From positions 23,413-87,412 of the forward strand of contig JAHHRH010000002.1 in NCBI GenBank assembly GCA_020025915.1: a stretch of 64,000 bases of DNA, read 5' to 3'. Source of the stretch: Sutterella sp. (GTDB taxonomy: Bacteria; Pseudomonadota; Gammaproteobacteria; Burkholderiales; Burkholderiaceae_F). The position numbers and the translations under genes are program-made. Shown piece by piece: positions 9,668 through 18,957 of this stretch. Under the pieces are notes generated by a model that had not been told where the DNA came from, made no database searches, and was given only the letters and a program-made list of their open reading frames with translations. How positions within the stretch are numbered: position 1 is the stretch's first letter; every line of letters starts with the position of its first letter.

Positions 9668-9904
9668 GCTTTTCATACCCTCAACACTCTCACCAACGTC
9701 GCCTCAGTGTGCCTTACTGACTCGAGTCTTTTTCGCATCATTTTCAAACCACTTTTTCTCGTCCTCGCTTACAATACAGGGCTTCGGCTAAGTTAAAGTT
9801 CACGCCGAGTCACGACCTGTCCCCTTCCTTATCAGGCCCTACGGTGTCACTTCAAAAGAAGCGCTACCTTTGGACAGGAATCGTTAAAATACAAAGGAAT
9901 AACG
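9668..9904 (+). promoter_or_regulatory. Upstream region of the AbgT-type transporter gene
   Basis: No open frame is credible here. TACAAT at 9770-9775 is a candidate -10 box, and AAGGA just before 9905 is the ribosome-binding site of the next gene. Confidence 0.35.
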
Positions 9905-11464
9905 ATGACTCCAACCACTCCACAGCCAACGGGAGCCCTCAATCGCTTTCTGAACGTGATTGAAGCCGCTGGTAACAAGCTGCCGCACATTACGATGCTC
10001 TTTATTTGGGCGCTCATCATCACGTGTGTGCTTTCTTTCGTGTTGTCCTTCTTTACATTTGACTACCACCACCCTACGACAGGTCAGATTATTCAGGTAG
10101 TCAATATCCTTTCGCCGCAGAATTTGCTTGATCTCGTCATCAGCTCTGTACGCAACTTCATGAACTTCCCGCCGCTTGGCATCACGCTTGTGGCCACGTT
10201 GGGTATTGGTATTGCCGAAGGCTCTGGCTTCATTCGCACGTTATTGCGTAAGCTCATGAGCTACATCCCTCGCTCGGCTTTGACGCCTGCCGTGATCGTC
10301 GTCTCGATCATCTGTCACTTGGCGAGCGATTCCGTCTACGTCATTTTGATGCCGTTGGCCGCCTTGATGTTCTATGCTGCAGGTCGCCATCCGCTCGCTG
10401 GTGTTGCCTGTTCGTTCGCAGGTCTTTCTGGTGGCTTCACGGCTTCTTATACGCCGTCCGTGATCGACCCGATCATGCAAAGCTTTACGCAGTCTGCAGC
10501 TCAGTCGATTGACCCCACCTATACGGTGAACGTCCTTTGTAACTACTTCTACGCTTTGGGTGGTACTTTCTTCGTGATCGCCGCCTGTTGGTACGTCACG
10601 GACAAAATCGTTGAACCGCGTCTTTGGGCAACGATGCCGCTCGACAAGGGGCTCGAAAAGGATCCTGACCTGCAGATCCCCCCAATTACGGATCTTGAAA
10701 ACAAGGCTTACCGTCGCGCCAGCCTCGTCTTCTTGGGTCTTGGCGTTTTGCTCTTTGCGCTCTGCTTCCCTGAAAACTCCATACTTCGCGCGCCTGATGG
10801 CTCTTTGACGAGCCCGAAGGCCCCCGTCATGCAGGCCATCGTTCCATTACTCTTCATCTTCTTTGCGTTGCCTGGCATCGTCTATGGCTACACAGCTGGC
10901 ACCTTTAAGTCCTCCGCCGATGTGATCCATTCGATGGAAGAAATCATGAAGATGTTGCTCGGATTTATGGTCTTTGCCTTCTTTGCAGCACAGTTCCTTT
11001 ATGTGTTTGGTAAGTCCAACATTGGTACGTTGATGGCCATCTCGGGCGCTCAGTTCTTGAAGGATCTAGGAATGCCTTCGACGATTTCGCTCTTAGGTAT
11101 TATCATCTTCACGGGCTTCTTGAACCTCTTGATCACGTCTGCCACCTCGAAGTGGGCCGTCCTTTCAACGATTTTCGTCCCGATGCTCATGCTTTTGGGT
11201 ATCTCGCCGGAACTCACGCAGGCCGCTTTCCGTGTGTCTGACTCTGCCGTGAACGTCTGTACACCGATGTTCCCCTTCTATCCACTCTTGATCATGTACT
11301 GCCAGAAGTACTGTAAGAAGGCTGGTGTGGGTACGTTGAGCTCAATGATGTTGCCTTACACGTTTGCGTTGCTCATCGTCTTGACGGTCGTGCTTTACGC
11401 TTACTGGGGACTTGGCCTTCCAATTGGTTTCGATTCTGGCTACGTCTATCCCCCCGTTAAATAA
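9905..11464 (+). CDS. AbgT-family transporter
   Basis: 519-residue polytopic inner-membrane carrier of the AbgT family (E. coli AbgT imports p-aminobenzoyl-glutamate; others export sulfonamide-like compounds). Family features are the N-terminal NRFLNVIEAAGNKLPHITMLF, the loop ASDSVYVILMPLAALMF, the helical-hairpin segment GGFTASYTPSVIDPIMQ, and the C-terminal TSATSKWAVLSTIFVPML and AAFRVSDSAVNVCTPMFPFY blocks. Around 11 membrane segments are evident. AAGGA lies 5 nt before the ATG. It is followed by a hairpin and then peptidase T, suggesting that the imported substrate is a small peptide or peptide-like folate breakdown product. Confidence 0.88.
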   Translation: MTPTTPQPTGALNRFLNVIEAAGNKLPHITMLFIWALIITCVLSFVLSFFTFDYHHPTTGQIIQVVNILSPQNLLDLVISSVRNFMNFPPLGITLVATLGIGIAEGSGFIRTLLRKLMSYIPRSALTPAVIVVSIICHLASDSVYVILMPLAALMFYAAGRHPLAGVACSFAGLSGGFTASYTPSVIDPIMQSFTQSAAQSIDPTYTVNVLCNYFYALGGTFFVIAACWYVTDKIVEPRLWATMPLDKGLEKDPDLQIPPITDLENKAYRRASLVFLGLGVLLFALCFPENSILRAPDGSLTSPKAPVMQAIVPLLFIFFALPGIVYGYTAGTFKSSADVIHSMEEIMKMLLGFMVFAFFAAQFLYVFGKSNIGTLMAISGAQFLKDLGMPSTISLLGIIIFTGFLNLLITSATSKWAVLSTIFVPMLMLLGISPELTQAAFRVSDSAVNVCTPMFPFYPLLIMYCQKYCKKAGVGTLSSMMLPYTFALLIVLTVVLYAYWGLGLPIGFDSGYVYPPVK

Positions 11465-11482
11465 TTCACTACTTTAAGTGTT

Positions 11483-11520
11483 CCCCGTTAATGTCATCCT
11501 ACGTGTCTTTAACGGGGTTT
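11483..11520 (+). terminator. Hairpin between the AbgT-type gene and pepT
   Basis: CCCCGTTAA (11483-11491) pairs with TTAACGGGG (11509-11517), with only three T before a C. This is probably a partial terminator that lets some transcription into pepT. Confidence 0.6.
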
Positions 11521-11544
11521 CGTTTATGTATAAGGATATCCAAC

Positions 11545-12783
11545 ATGACTATGCCTTACGTTAAAGAATTACAGGCACGCTTCCTGCGCTATGTTGCTGT
11601 AAGCTCTGAAAGTGATGCCAAAGCTACCGTTGTACCAAGCTCCGAAGGTCAGCGTGACCTTGCCAAACTTCTTCAAGAAGAATTACGCGAAATGGGATTG
11701 GTCGAAATTGAACTCAATGACCATGCCATTCTCACGGCTCGCTTACCAGGCAACGTTGACAATGCGCCTACCATTGGTTTTGTTTGCCACTTGGATACGG
11801 TCCCTGTCAATCTTTCTCCTAACGTCAAAGCGCAAGTCCTTCACTATGAAGGCGGTGACGTCTGCTTGAATGCCGCTGAAGACATTTGGATTCGCTTGAG
11901 CGAACATCCTGAGCTTGCTGACTATGCTGACCAGGACATCGTCTTTACAGATGGCACGAGCGTGCTTGGGGCTGACAATAAGGCCGCCATTGCGAACGTC
12001 ATGACCATGCTCTCGATCATGACGCATGAGAACCGTCCGCACGGCGACATTCGTGTGGCTTTTGTGCCTGACGAAGAAATTGGTCTTTGTGGTTCTAAGT
12101 TGATGGACCTTGATAAGTTCAAGGTTGACTTTGCTTACACGATTGACTGCTGCGCCTTAGGCGAAGTTGTTTATGAAACGTTTAACGCTGGCTCGGTCTT
12201 CATCGACATCAAGGGCGTGACCGCTCATCCGATGAGTGCTAAAGGCGTGTTGGTAAATCCTTTGCTCGTTGCGACGGATCTTATTAATCGCTTCGACCGT
12301 CAACAGACACCTGAATGCACCGAAGGCAAAGAAGGCTACTGGTGGTTCACGGACTGCGAAGCCAACGCCTCTGCTTGTCACCTCAAGATGAATATTCGCG
12401 ACTTCGATCGCAAGAACTACGAAGCCCGTAAGGCCTATGTGCTTGAAGCCGTTGGAGCGATTCGTGCGCAGTATCCTCGAGCCAAGATTGATGTGCAGCT
12501 CTTTGACGTCTACAACAACATCATTGATAGCTTAGGCGATGATCGTTGGCCGATCGACCTCATCTATCAGGCGGCTGATTTGATTAACGTAAAGCCTAAT
12601 ACCATCGCCATGCGTGGCGGTACAGACGGCTCTGCACTCTCGGTGAAAGGTTTATTGACTCCGAACTACTTCACCGGGGCACATAACTTCCATAGTTATG
12701 CCGAATTCTTGCCGCTTCCTAGCCTCCATAAGAGTCTCGAAATGACGCTCACGATTTTGGATCTTGCAACTAAAGGCAAATAA
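11545..12783 (+). CDS. pepT: Peptidase T (tripeptide aminopeptidase)
   Basis: 412-residue M20B zinc aminopeptidase that releases the N-terminal residue of tripeptides in the cytoplasm. The start at 11545 (MTMPYVKELQARFLRYV) fits PepT N-termini and has AAGGA 9 nt upstream; the longer frame begins inside the preceding terminator. Metal-binding motifs: FVCHLDTVP (His and the catalytic Asp), DGTSVLGADNKAAIA (bridging Asp), FVPDEEIGLCG (catalytic Glu and ligand), and YTIDCC. The C-terminal His is in FTGAHNFHSYAEFLPL. Its position right after an AbgT-type carrier suggests import-coupled peptide hydrolysis. Confidence 0.93.
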   Translation: MTMPYVKELQARFLRYVAVSSESDAKATVVPSSEGQRDLAKLLQEELREMGLVEIELNDHAILTARLPGNVDNAPTIGFVCHLDTVPVNLSPNVKAQVLHYEGGDVCLNAAEDIWIRLSEHPELADYADQDIVFTDGTSVLGADNKAAIANVMTMLSIMTHENRPHGDIRVAFVPDEEIGLCGSKLMDLDKFKVDFAYTIDCCALGEVVYETFNAGSVFIDIKGVTAHPMSAKGVLVNPLLVATDLINRFDRQQTPECTEGKEGYWWFTDCEANASACHLKMNIRDFDRKNYEARKAYVLEAVGAIRAQYPRAKIDVQLFDVYNNIIDSLGDDRWPIDLIYQAADLINVKPNTIAMRGGTDGSALSVKGLLTPNYFTGAHNFHSYAEFLPLPSLHKSLEMTLTILDLATKGK

Positions 12784-12805
12784 TCTAGGATCTATATTCA
12801 ATTTA

Positions 12806-12838
12806 GGTCGCTAGCATTTTCATGCGAGCGACCTTTTT
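12806..12838 (+). terminator. Terminator after pepT
   Basis: GGTCGCTaGCAT (12806-12817) pairs with ATGCgAGCGACC, followed by TTTTT (12834-12838). Confidence 0.88.
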
Positions 12839-12903
12839 CTTATTAGAAATCTTGCGAAAATAAAAGAATTGAACATACGCTTTTCAAATAAAAGGATTTC
12901 CTC

Positions 12904-13374
12904 ATGGCCAAAGAAATTGAACGGAAGTTTCTTGTAGTTGGGTCGGCTTGGCGAACACTTGCCCAAGGCACTCGCTATCGACAAGGCTATTTAAATAGCG
13001 ACAAAGCACGTACCGTTCGAATTCGTACCGTGGATGATCAAGCCTTTCTCACGATCAAAGGCCCGACAATTGGCGTGACACGCACAGAGTTTGAGTACCC
13101 GATTCCCTACGACGACTGTATCACGATGCTCAACGACCTTGCTGAACAACCGGTCATTGACAAAATCCGCTACAAGATTTCTGTAGATGGACTGATTTGG
13201 GAAGTGGATGAGTTTTTAGGCGTGAATGAAGGACTCATCGTTGCAGAAGTCGAACTCACATCTGAAGATCAAGCATTTGAAAAACCTGATTGGGTGGGCG
13301 AAGAAGTCTCTGGAGACGTGCGTTACTACAATTCGTCTTTGATTAAAGCACCGTACACATCTTGGAAAGCCTAA
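12904..13374 (+). CDS. CYTH domain protein (inorganic triphosphatase type)
   Basis: 156-residue single CYTH domain (triphosphate tunnel metalloenzyme). It begins MAKEIERKFLVVG, so the E-x-E-x-K metal/triphosphate signature is intact, and tunnel-lining basic and acidic residues follow (TVRIRTVDDQAFLTIKGP, TRTEFEYPIP, IDKIRYKI, WEVDEFLG, LIVAEVEL). Closest in type to the small bacterial CYTH proteins (NE1496/YgiF N-domain class) that hydrolyse inorganic triphosphate. The stop codon overlaps the next ATG by one base (TAATG at 13372-13376), so the two genes are translationally coupled. Confidence 0.88.
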   Translation: MAKEIERKFLVVGSAWRTLAQGTRYRQGYLNSDKARTVRIRTVDDQAFLTIKGPTIGVTRTEFEYPIPYDDCITMLNDLAEQPVIDKIRYKISVDGLIWEVDEFLGVNEGLIVAEVELTSEDQAFEKPDWVGEEVSGDVRYYNSSLIKAPYTSWKA

Positions 13375-13958
13375 TGACGCCCACGAGACCGCCTCACGCC
13401 GAATTTCGCCTGTTTCTGCCAGGGCTACTTCCACACCTTCAGAAGCGCCTACAAGAAATGGTTTTAGCGACAAAGCCCGATCACGAAACCACGCAAGACC
13501 TCTATATTTTGTCGAATCAAGATCACATGCATAACGTCAAGATTCGACAAGATCACCTCAAAATGAAGAAGTGGCTCGGTCAGACGCCCGAAGGCTTTGA
13601 TATCTATCAGCCATACTACAAGTTTGCGTTTCCCGTGAGTCAATCCCACGTCAAAGAAATCCTATCAACCCTAGGTCTCACGATCCCATTGGAAGCGTCT
13701 TTCTACGACAAAGAGACGTTTTTAGCTTTACTAGAAAAGCACGACTCATTACGGACTCGTCAAGTCCTAAAAACGCGACACAAGTTCATACTTGACGGCA
13801 CGATGTGCGAGTTCGCCGCGATTCAATCGGAAAACAGAACAATCGACAGTTTTTGCTGCGAAAGCACTGATCCGAAAGCGGTCGCTAAAGTCATCCATCA
13901 ATTAGGACTCACTTTTGCCCTCAACACCAACTATGTTGAAGCATTAAAGACACTATGA
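13374..13958 (+). CDS. Divergent CYTH-like protein, coupled to the CYTH gene
   Basis: 194-residue cytoplasmic protein. Not a recognised named gene, but its pattern fits a degenerate CYTH fold: NVKIRQDHLKMKKWLG resembles the R-x-R...L-x-x-K strand pair, then YYKFAFPVS, VLKTRHKFILDGTMCEFA and a terminal helix TNYVEALKTL. The canonical E-x-E-x-K start is not visible (it begins with RPPHAEFRLFLPG). The start at 13374 shares a base with the stop of the upstream CYTH gene, so both proteins are made from one transcript. It may be a partner or regulatory paralogue. Assignment to the fold is inference. Confidence 0.6.
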   Translation: MTPTRPPHAEFRLFLPGLLPHLQKRLQEMVLATKPDHETTQDLYILSNQDHMHNVKIRQDHLKMKKWLGQTPEGFDIYQPYYKFAFPVSQSHVKEILSTLGLTIPLEASFYDKETFLALLEKHDSLRTRQVLKTRHKFILDGTMCEFAAIQSENRTIDSFCCESTDPKAVAKVIHQLGLTFALNTNYVEALKTL

Positions 13959-13980
13959 ACATAAAGTGATCCTCCAAATG

Positions 13981-14012
13981 AACAAAGCCCGCAATTGCTC
14001 GCGGGCTTTGTT
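13981..14012. terminator. Bidirectional terminator between the CYTH pair and bcsG
   Basis: AACAAAGCCCGC (13981-13992) and GCGGGCTTTGTT (14001-14012) form a 12-bp stem with an 8-nt loop. A/T runs on both sides serve the plus-strand CYTH pair and the minus-strand bcs operon. Confidence 0.85.
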
Positions 14013-14038
14013 CGTTTTCGTCTACCGTCTAGGTGCAA

Positions 14039-15652
14039 TTAACCGCCATAAGGCTTCCATTCGCCGCCATTCAAGCGGACATACTCACGATCCTTGTACT
14101 TAAGAACCTGAGCCTGACCGTTTTCAGAGACAGGATTGGTCTGTGGTAGATCCTTCACCAGATCTTCGAGCGGCACAGATCCACCCTGCTTGCCGAAGTA
14201 GTCCGTTTCAAGCGTCTTACCGATCAAACTCGTGAGTGCCAAGTAACTCGTGTTACCCGTCACATGAATCGGTTCAGCAGGCAGATCCTTCAAACCAAAA
14301 AACTTCACCATCGTTGGGACCTGGGTGATGCGAAGATTCGGAATATCACGTAAGCGCGGCGCCTGAATCTTGTCTCCACGCACAGCGGCCCCATGCTCAG
14401 GAACGACCACCAACATGACCTTGCGCCCCGAACGTTCGAGTTCATTCATGAAGGTGTTCAAATCGTCGAACATGCGCTTCGCACGTGGTTTAAACGGTTC
14501 ACTACGACCACGACCAGGCAAACGGTTACCGTCATGAAGCGCAATGAAGTTCATCAAGGTCACTGTACGACGATCCTTAGAGCGAGCCTGCGTACGCTGC
14601 CAGTGGCGAAGCACTGCCAAGCTATCCGAAATTTCTTCGTCGTCAAAACCCATATAGCGAAGCGGGAACTTTGTGTGATCCAGGGTCGCAGTAACGCCAG
14701 CCTTGTCACGCAAAGACTGCAAGAAATTGTCGTACTCACCGCTATGGTCCATTAAGAGACGCTGTGTGTAGCCCAATGTTCCCAAACGCGTCATGACTTC
14801 ACATTCCGTACGACGTTCGCCATAGAGGTCATTATGTGTCGGCTGACCGCAAGCACCGTTTAACAAACGTAAGAGCGCTGGACCAGAATAACTCGTTGCC
14901 GAGTTAAATTCGTCAAATCGGATATTGAAGCGGTTAAAGACAGGATGTGTATCGAGCTGAGAAGCGACCAAGTCGTCGTTTGACAGCGAGCAAATGCTCA
15001 AAAGCAAAATATCAAACGGCGTATCTTTCTCAGAGAGCCCTTGAGGCATCGTGGCACGACGTTCACGTTCATAGTCCACAAACGCAGAATACCACTCACC
15101 CACAGCCTTCAGATCATCCGCCTTCGTCTTACCTGGCGCCTGTGCGGTCGTCGCTGTACCTGCAACCTGCACTGGCGCTTCTTCAGGCAACAACGTTTGC
15201 ACAAACGGCAACGTCACAACCCCCAAGAAATACGCGATCGTAAAGAACGTCAAGCGCAAGTAGTTACGGAGCAAGAAGTAGAGTAAAAGTGCTAAGAGCG
15301 ACCAACCCACCATACGAGGATTGATGAAGTCAATGGCAAGCTCAGCCACATATAAGAGCGAGAAACCAGTGATTCCACCCTTATTCTCAATCATGCTCTC
15401 AATCCCCGGTAACCAACTTTCGGAGTAAATGAGAATGACCGCGGCCACAAAACCTAATGTGCCACGCAAGATACGTAAACCACGGTGCTTAACAGGCAAC
15501 AAGAACCACGCCATGAGTAACGCATTACCCAAAAGGTCCAAGTTAATGTAGCCAAAGCCCGCGAGGGCAAACTTCAGAACGAAGTAAACGTTCCAAATGC
15601 CTAAGCCTTTCCAAGGACGGTTTGTCACACCGTCATGCTGATTGGTTTGCAT
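14039..15652 (-). CDS. bcsG: Cellulose phosphoethanolamine transferase BcsG
   Basis: 537-residue inner-membrane protein that moves phosphoethanolamine from phosphatidylethanolamine onto nascent cellulose. About five membrane segments occupy residues 20-155; a periplasmic alkaline-phosphatase-fold domain follows. The catalytic residues correspond in spacing to the E. coli zinc site Cys243/Ser278/Glu442/His443: here Cys221 (SICSLSND), Ser256 (NSATSYSGPA), Glu419 and His420 (VVVPEHGAA). Slightly shorter than E. coli BcsG (559). It is the last gene of bcsA-bcsB-bcsZ-bcsG, 6 nt after bcsZ. The pssA and psd genes in the same window make its lipid donor. Confidence 0.93.
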   Translation of the reverse strand: MQTNQHDGVTNRPWKGLGIWNVYFVLKFALAGFGYINLDLLGNALLMAWFLLPVKHRGLRILRGTLGFVAAVILIYSESWLPGIESMIENKGGITGFSLLYVAELAIDFINPRMVGWSLLALLLYFLLRNYLRLTFFTIAYFLGVVTLPFVQTLLPEEAPVQVAGTATTAQAPGKTKADDLKAVGEWYSAFVDYERERRATMPQGLSEKDTPFDILLLSICSLSNDDLVASQLDTHPVFNRFNIRFDEFNSATSYSGPALLRLLNGACGQPTHNDLYGERRTECEVMTRLGTLGYTQRLLMDHSGEYDNFLQSLRDKAGVTATLDHTKFPLRYMGFDDEEISDSLAVLRHWQRTQARSKDRRTVTLMNFIALHDGNRLPGRGRSEPFKPRAKRMFDDLNTFMNELERSGRKVMLVVVPEHGAAVRGDKIQAPRLRDIPNLRITQVPTMVKFFGLKDLPAEPIHVTGNTSYLALTSLIGKTLETDYFGKQGGSVPLEDLVKDLPQTNPVSENGQAQVLKYKDREYVRLNGGEWKPYGG

Positions 15653-15658
15653 AGGTAA

Positions 15659-16735
15659 TTACCAACCCTTCGGGAAAATCAAACGACCATCACGGTCAAA
15701 CGCAAATCTACCCGTGTCCCAGCCACGGCCATACATCGCCAACACGCTCGAATAGTAGCTGTCCCCCGTTAAAGGTTCGGCCACCACCACTGAACGAATC
15801 AATCCTGCCGTACGATCATTACCCAGCATGGGCATCAAGCACGCACCAAAACCAAAAGGTCCGGTATCGTTCACCTTAAGATTCACCGTATGGATCTTTT
15901 CTGGCGGCATATTGAGTGCCTTCGTTGCTTCGACCATGGGCTCAAAGTGCTTTAGCAAACGACGACGATTGGGGTCATCAGGCGACATCATGCCTGCCCA
16001 CAAGTATGTACGAATAGCGTTATAGCTACCAATTTCGTAATCAACACCGTCAGGAGGCACTAAGCGACCATTCTTATCAAAGAGCGCCCAATCGGGGGCA
16101 ATACCCGCAGGCGCGGAGCGCAGCAGCATACGAAGAGAACCGTCGTAGACATCGTTCCAATACGGATCTTCGAGCGCAAAACGCTTGAAGATAAAGAGCG
16201 GATAGTAACTCGGGTTGAGTTTAACGATGCCGTTGTCTTCAAAGCCAACGCGACCAGGCAACACGACAGCCCCAAGGTTATCAACGACACGGACTTCTTT
16301 TTTCAGAAGTTCCATCATTGCTAACCCCTTCTTTGTGTACTCAGGATCCTTCCACAGGCGACCAGCTTCTAAGAAGCACCAAGCAATCCACATATCGGAA
16401 TCGGTGGCGTTGTTAGTATCCAAAATACCCCATTTATCGCCACGCTCCTGCCCCCAAAGCCATGAGGGCAAGGTCTTGGTCAAGTTACCACCTGACAAAT
16501 TATCAGCCGTCCAAGTCACCAAGCCGTCAAACGAAGCACGATCATTGGCAACTAACGCAAAGAACATTGCATAAGACTGACCTTCACTCGTCGTCACCTT
16601 GCGGCTATCACTACGATCAATCACACGACCGTTTTCTACCGCATTTACACGGAATTCGTCCCAAAGATCCCAAGCAGCCATCGTAGGTGCCATGACTGTG
16701 GCAAGCACAGCCGTTACTAAAAGTTTTTTAATCAT
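15659..16735 (-). CDS. bcsZ: Cellulose synthase-associated endoglucanase BcsZ (GH8)
   Basis: 358-residue periplasmic endo-beta-1,4-glucanase of glycoside hydrolase family 8, required for proper cellulose export. Signal peptide 1-20 (ends APTMA-AWDLW). The catalytic acid is Glu51 in TTSEGQSYAMFFALV. GILDTNNATDSDMWIAW supplies the conserved acidic residues, and the later YEIGSYNAIRTYLWAGM block matches the family. The ATG overlaps the bcsB stop by 4 nt (ATGA), so translation is coupled. Length matches E. coli BcsZ (368). Confidence 0.93.
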   Translation of the reverse strand: MIKKLLVTAVLATVMAPTMAAWDLWDEFRVNAVENGRVIDRSDSRKVTTSEGQSYAMFFALVANDRASFDGLVTWTADNLSGGNLTKTLPSWLWGQERGDKWGILDTNNATDSDMWIAWCFLEAGRLWKDPEYTKKGLAMMELLKKEVRVVDNLGAVVLPGRVGFEDNGIVKLNPSYYPLFIFKRFALEDPYWNDVYDGSLRMLLRSAPAGIAPDWALFDKNGRLVPPDGVDYEIGSYNAIRTYLWAGMMSPDDPNRRRLLKHFEPMVEATKALNMPPEKIHTVNLKVNDTGPFGFGACLMPMLGNDRTAGLIRSVVVAEPLTGDSYYSSVLAMYGRGWDTGRFAFDRDGRLIFPKGW

Positions 16736-18957
16736 GCACGTCTCCTAACCCAAAGGCGCATGAAGGTAAAGATGCCAAAGCCTACAAAGAGCGCACTTAA
16801 GAGCGCACAAACAACAAGCACCACTGGACGGTCAATCACACTCATCCAAACCTTGTGGTACCACGGCAAATTGCCAACTGTATATTTCTCACCGACCTGA
16901 AAACCCGTGATGCCCGCGTCATTCAAGATCGCCACAGCACCAGTTAAAGTTCCCAGTCCAGCAGGATTGACGAGTTCTGCGTTGAGCGTCGCAGCACCAT
17001 GCGCACCTTCAGAAAGCAGTGCAACCACCGTACGACCTCTAGACAAAGGCGATTCTGCAGAAACAACAGCCGAAACACCGTTATCGAGGTTACCAGGCAA
17101 GGCTTCAGTCAGTGCACCAACCTTCTTAGCACCGAGATCATCGAGCATCTGCTTTTGTAGCTTGATGGCATTAGCTTCGTCAATATCAGTCATTTCAACA
17201 GGGAAACGACCCACAGCCAAAATATCGCGATCAACCAACAAAGGCGACTTCGTATCACCCGTCACACGAACATGTAACGCTGGCGCCCCTGTCATCGCAG
17301 CCATGCGACCTACGGTGTTGAGCATGGTCGTCATTTCGGTTTCTGATGCCTTTTCAGACATCAGAATCGCCGTCTGCGAGAGGTCAGCGTACTTCGTAAA
17401 GGGGAAGCCACTACGAGCAAAAAGCTTCAAATCTGGCAACTCTGCATGGTGATACAGCCCCTTGATCGTCAATGTGGACGTGGGTTCAATCTCCATCTGA
17501 TGAGCGATCAACATGACCGAGCGGCAGTTATCCTTCGAACCACCCTGAATCGTGCGCTCATAGTCGACCGAGAAGCTCAAGTCATTCAAGTGCGTTAAGA
17601 CAGGTCCCACCGGATCGTTCACGGCTAAAGAACCGTAGAAGGAAGGCAAATGAACCTGACGGGTACCACGGCCGTCTTTACTTGCTAACGTATCGCTATC
17701 TGCCAAGAAACCATTGATGAAAGTGCGGAACTGTGCCGTTTCTTCAGGCATTGGCTTAGCATAGCGATAGTTCACCTGCATACCCAAAACCGCATCACCC
17801 ACCATATAAAGGTCAGGCACCAACTTCACAGGCAAATGCACCTGCGGCATAGCATAACCACGAGCGCTCAATTGTCCTGGATACTGAATTAACTTCGAGA
17901 ACGGAATTTCAACGTCTGTATTGATCCAACGTGGTGCATCATAGGCTTCACGCGCAGGTGGAATTTCAACCTTCTTCACCTTGAAGCGCTCACCCACCAT
18001 CACAGGACGATCGACTGCCAAAGCACGAACAGCCGCGAGTAAATCTTCATCATTACGCCCCGAAATCACGAGTACCTTGCCGTAAAGTGACCCAGGTGCA
18101 TCCGTAATGCTCACCATCGGTCCTTCGGCACGCGGCAAGTCATGCAAAAATTCTGGACGCTTGTCATTTGTAGCGAAAACCACATAGTGACCCGCAGCAG
18201 GTGTCCCCTTATAAAACACTGGGAAGTCAGCACCGCGCCACTCCGTCATACGGCCAACGACGCTCGATAAAATCGCTGCAGCTTCCTTTTGAGTATCGGT
18301 AGGATGACCTGCAAAGACCATCGGCAACACCGTGGGAGCCCCTGTCACCGTATCGACAAAAGGTGCAGGGAAATTAGCTAAGTCATTAGCGAGGCGAATG
18401 CGTTGCTTGACCAAAGTCAACTTACTATCAGCGCCAATATCGAGCCAAATCGCAGCATCGGCTGGATTTTCACATACCGAAGACGTGTGACCAATGAACT
18501 CAACGGTCAGCTGATTGACTGTTTCGACGACCTTGGGCGAAAGCTTCAAAGACATGTGAGCGGGCTTACCAACCATGTCGGCCGTCAAAGGTATGGAGCG
18601 TTGTAAGCGACCATTCAAATAGAAATTCAATTGCGAAGCTGTAGCAGCAATCGAAGGCGACGGCGTGAAATGCAAGTCCAAACTTGCTTCAGACACCACG
18701 TCGTCAGGACGTACACCAAAGTCAAAGGCCTGTAAACGAGAAAGTCCTGTGAGTTTCACAGAGGTTGCCATACCCCCAGGCACCAACTTCATTAAAGGAT
18801 GAACTTCGGTGCGACTTCCCGTCACGTCCGTACGCCAAACAGGCTGAATATCGGACACAGACTTTAAGTTTTCAGCCGACAACGTCGTGCTGTAAGTGCC
18901 GATCGTCATGGCGGCCATCACGGCCGTGATCGTAGTTAATAGCGTGGTCTTTTTCAT
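16732..18957 (-). CDS. bcsB: Cellulose synthase regulatory/periplasmic subunit BcsB
   Basis: 741-residue periplasmic partner of BcsA with a signal peptide (MKKTTLLTTITAVMAAMT...) and one C-terminal membrane anchor (about residues 708-733, ending FMRLWVRRRA) that docks on BcsA. It has the alternating carbohydrate-binding and flavodoxin-like domains of the family, for example FDFGVRPDDVVSEASLDL, VSITDAPGSLYGKVLVISGR and the RSVMLIAHQMEIEPTSTL region. The start at 18957 is preferred over an in-frame ATG 15 nt upstream because GGAG lies just before it and it overlaps the bcsA stop by one base (TAATG). Needed for synthase activity. Confidence 0.93.
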   Translation of the reverse strand: MKKTTLLTTITAVMAAMTIGTYSTTLSAENLKSVSDIQPVWRTDVTGSRTEVHPLMKLVPGGMATSVKLTGLSRLQAFDFGVRPDDVVSEASLDLHFTPSPSIAATASQLNFYLNGRLQRSIPLTADMVGKPAHMSLKLSPKVVETVNQLTVEFIGHTSSVCENPADAAIWLDIGADSKLTLVKQRIRLANDLANFPAPFVDTVTGAPTVLPMVFAGHPTDTQKEAAAILSSVVGRMTEWRGADFPVFYKGTPAAGHYVVFATNDKRPEFLHDLPRAEGPMVSITDAPGSLYGKVLVISGRNDEDLLAAVRALAVDRPVMVGERFKVKKVEIPPAREAYDAPRWINTDVEIPFSKLIQYPGQLSARGYAMPQVHLPVKLVPDLYMVGDAVLGMQVNYRYAKPMPEETAQFRTFINGFLADSDTLASKDGRGTRQVHLPSFYGSLAVNDPVGPVLTHLNDLSFSVDYERTIQGGSKDNCRSVMLIAHQMEIEPTSTLTIKGLYHHAELPDLKLFARSGFPFTKYADLSQTAILMSEKASETEMTTMLNTVGRMAAMTGAPALHVRVTGDTKSPLLVDRDILAVGRFPVEMTDIDEANAIKLQKQMLDDLGAKKVGALTEALPGNLDNGVSAVVSAESPLSRGRTVVALLSEGAHGAATLNAELVNPAGLGTLTGAVAILNDAGITGFQVGEKYTVGNLPWYHKVWMSVIDRPVVLVVCALLSALFVGFGIFTFMRLWVRRRA

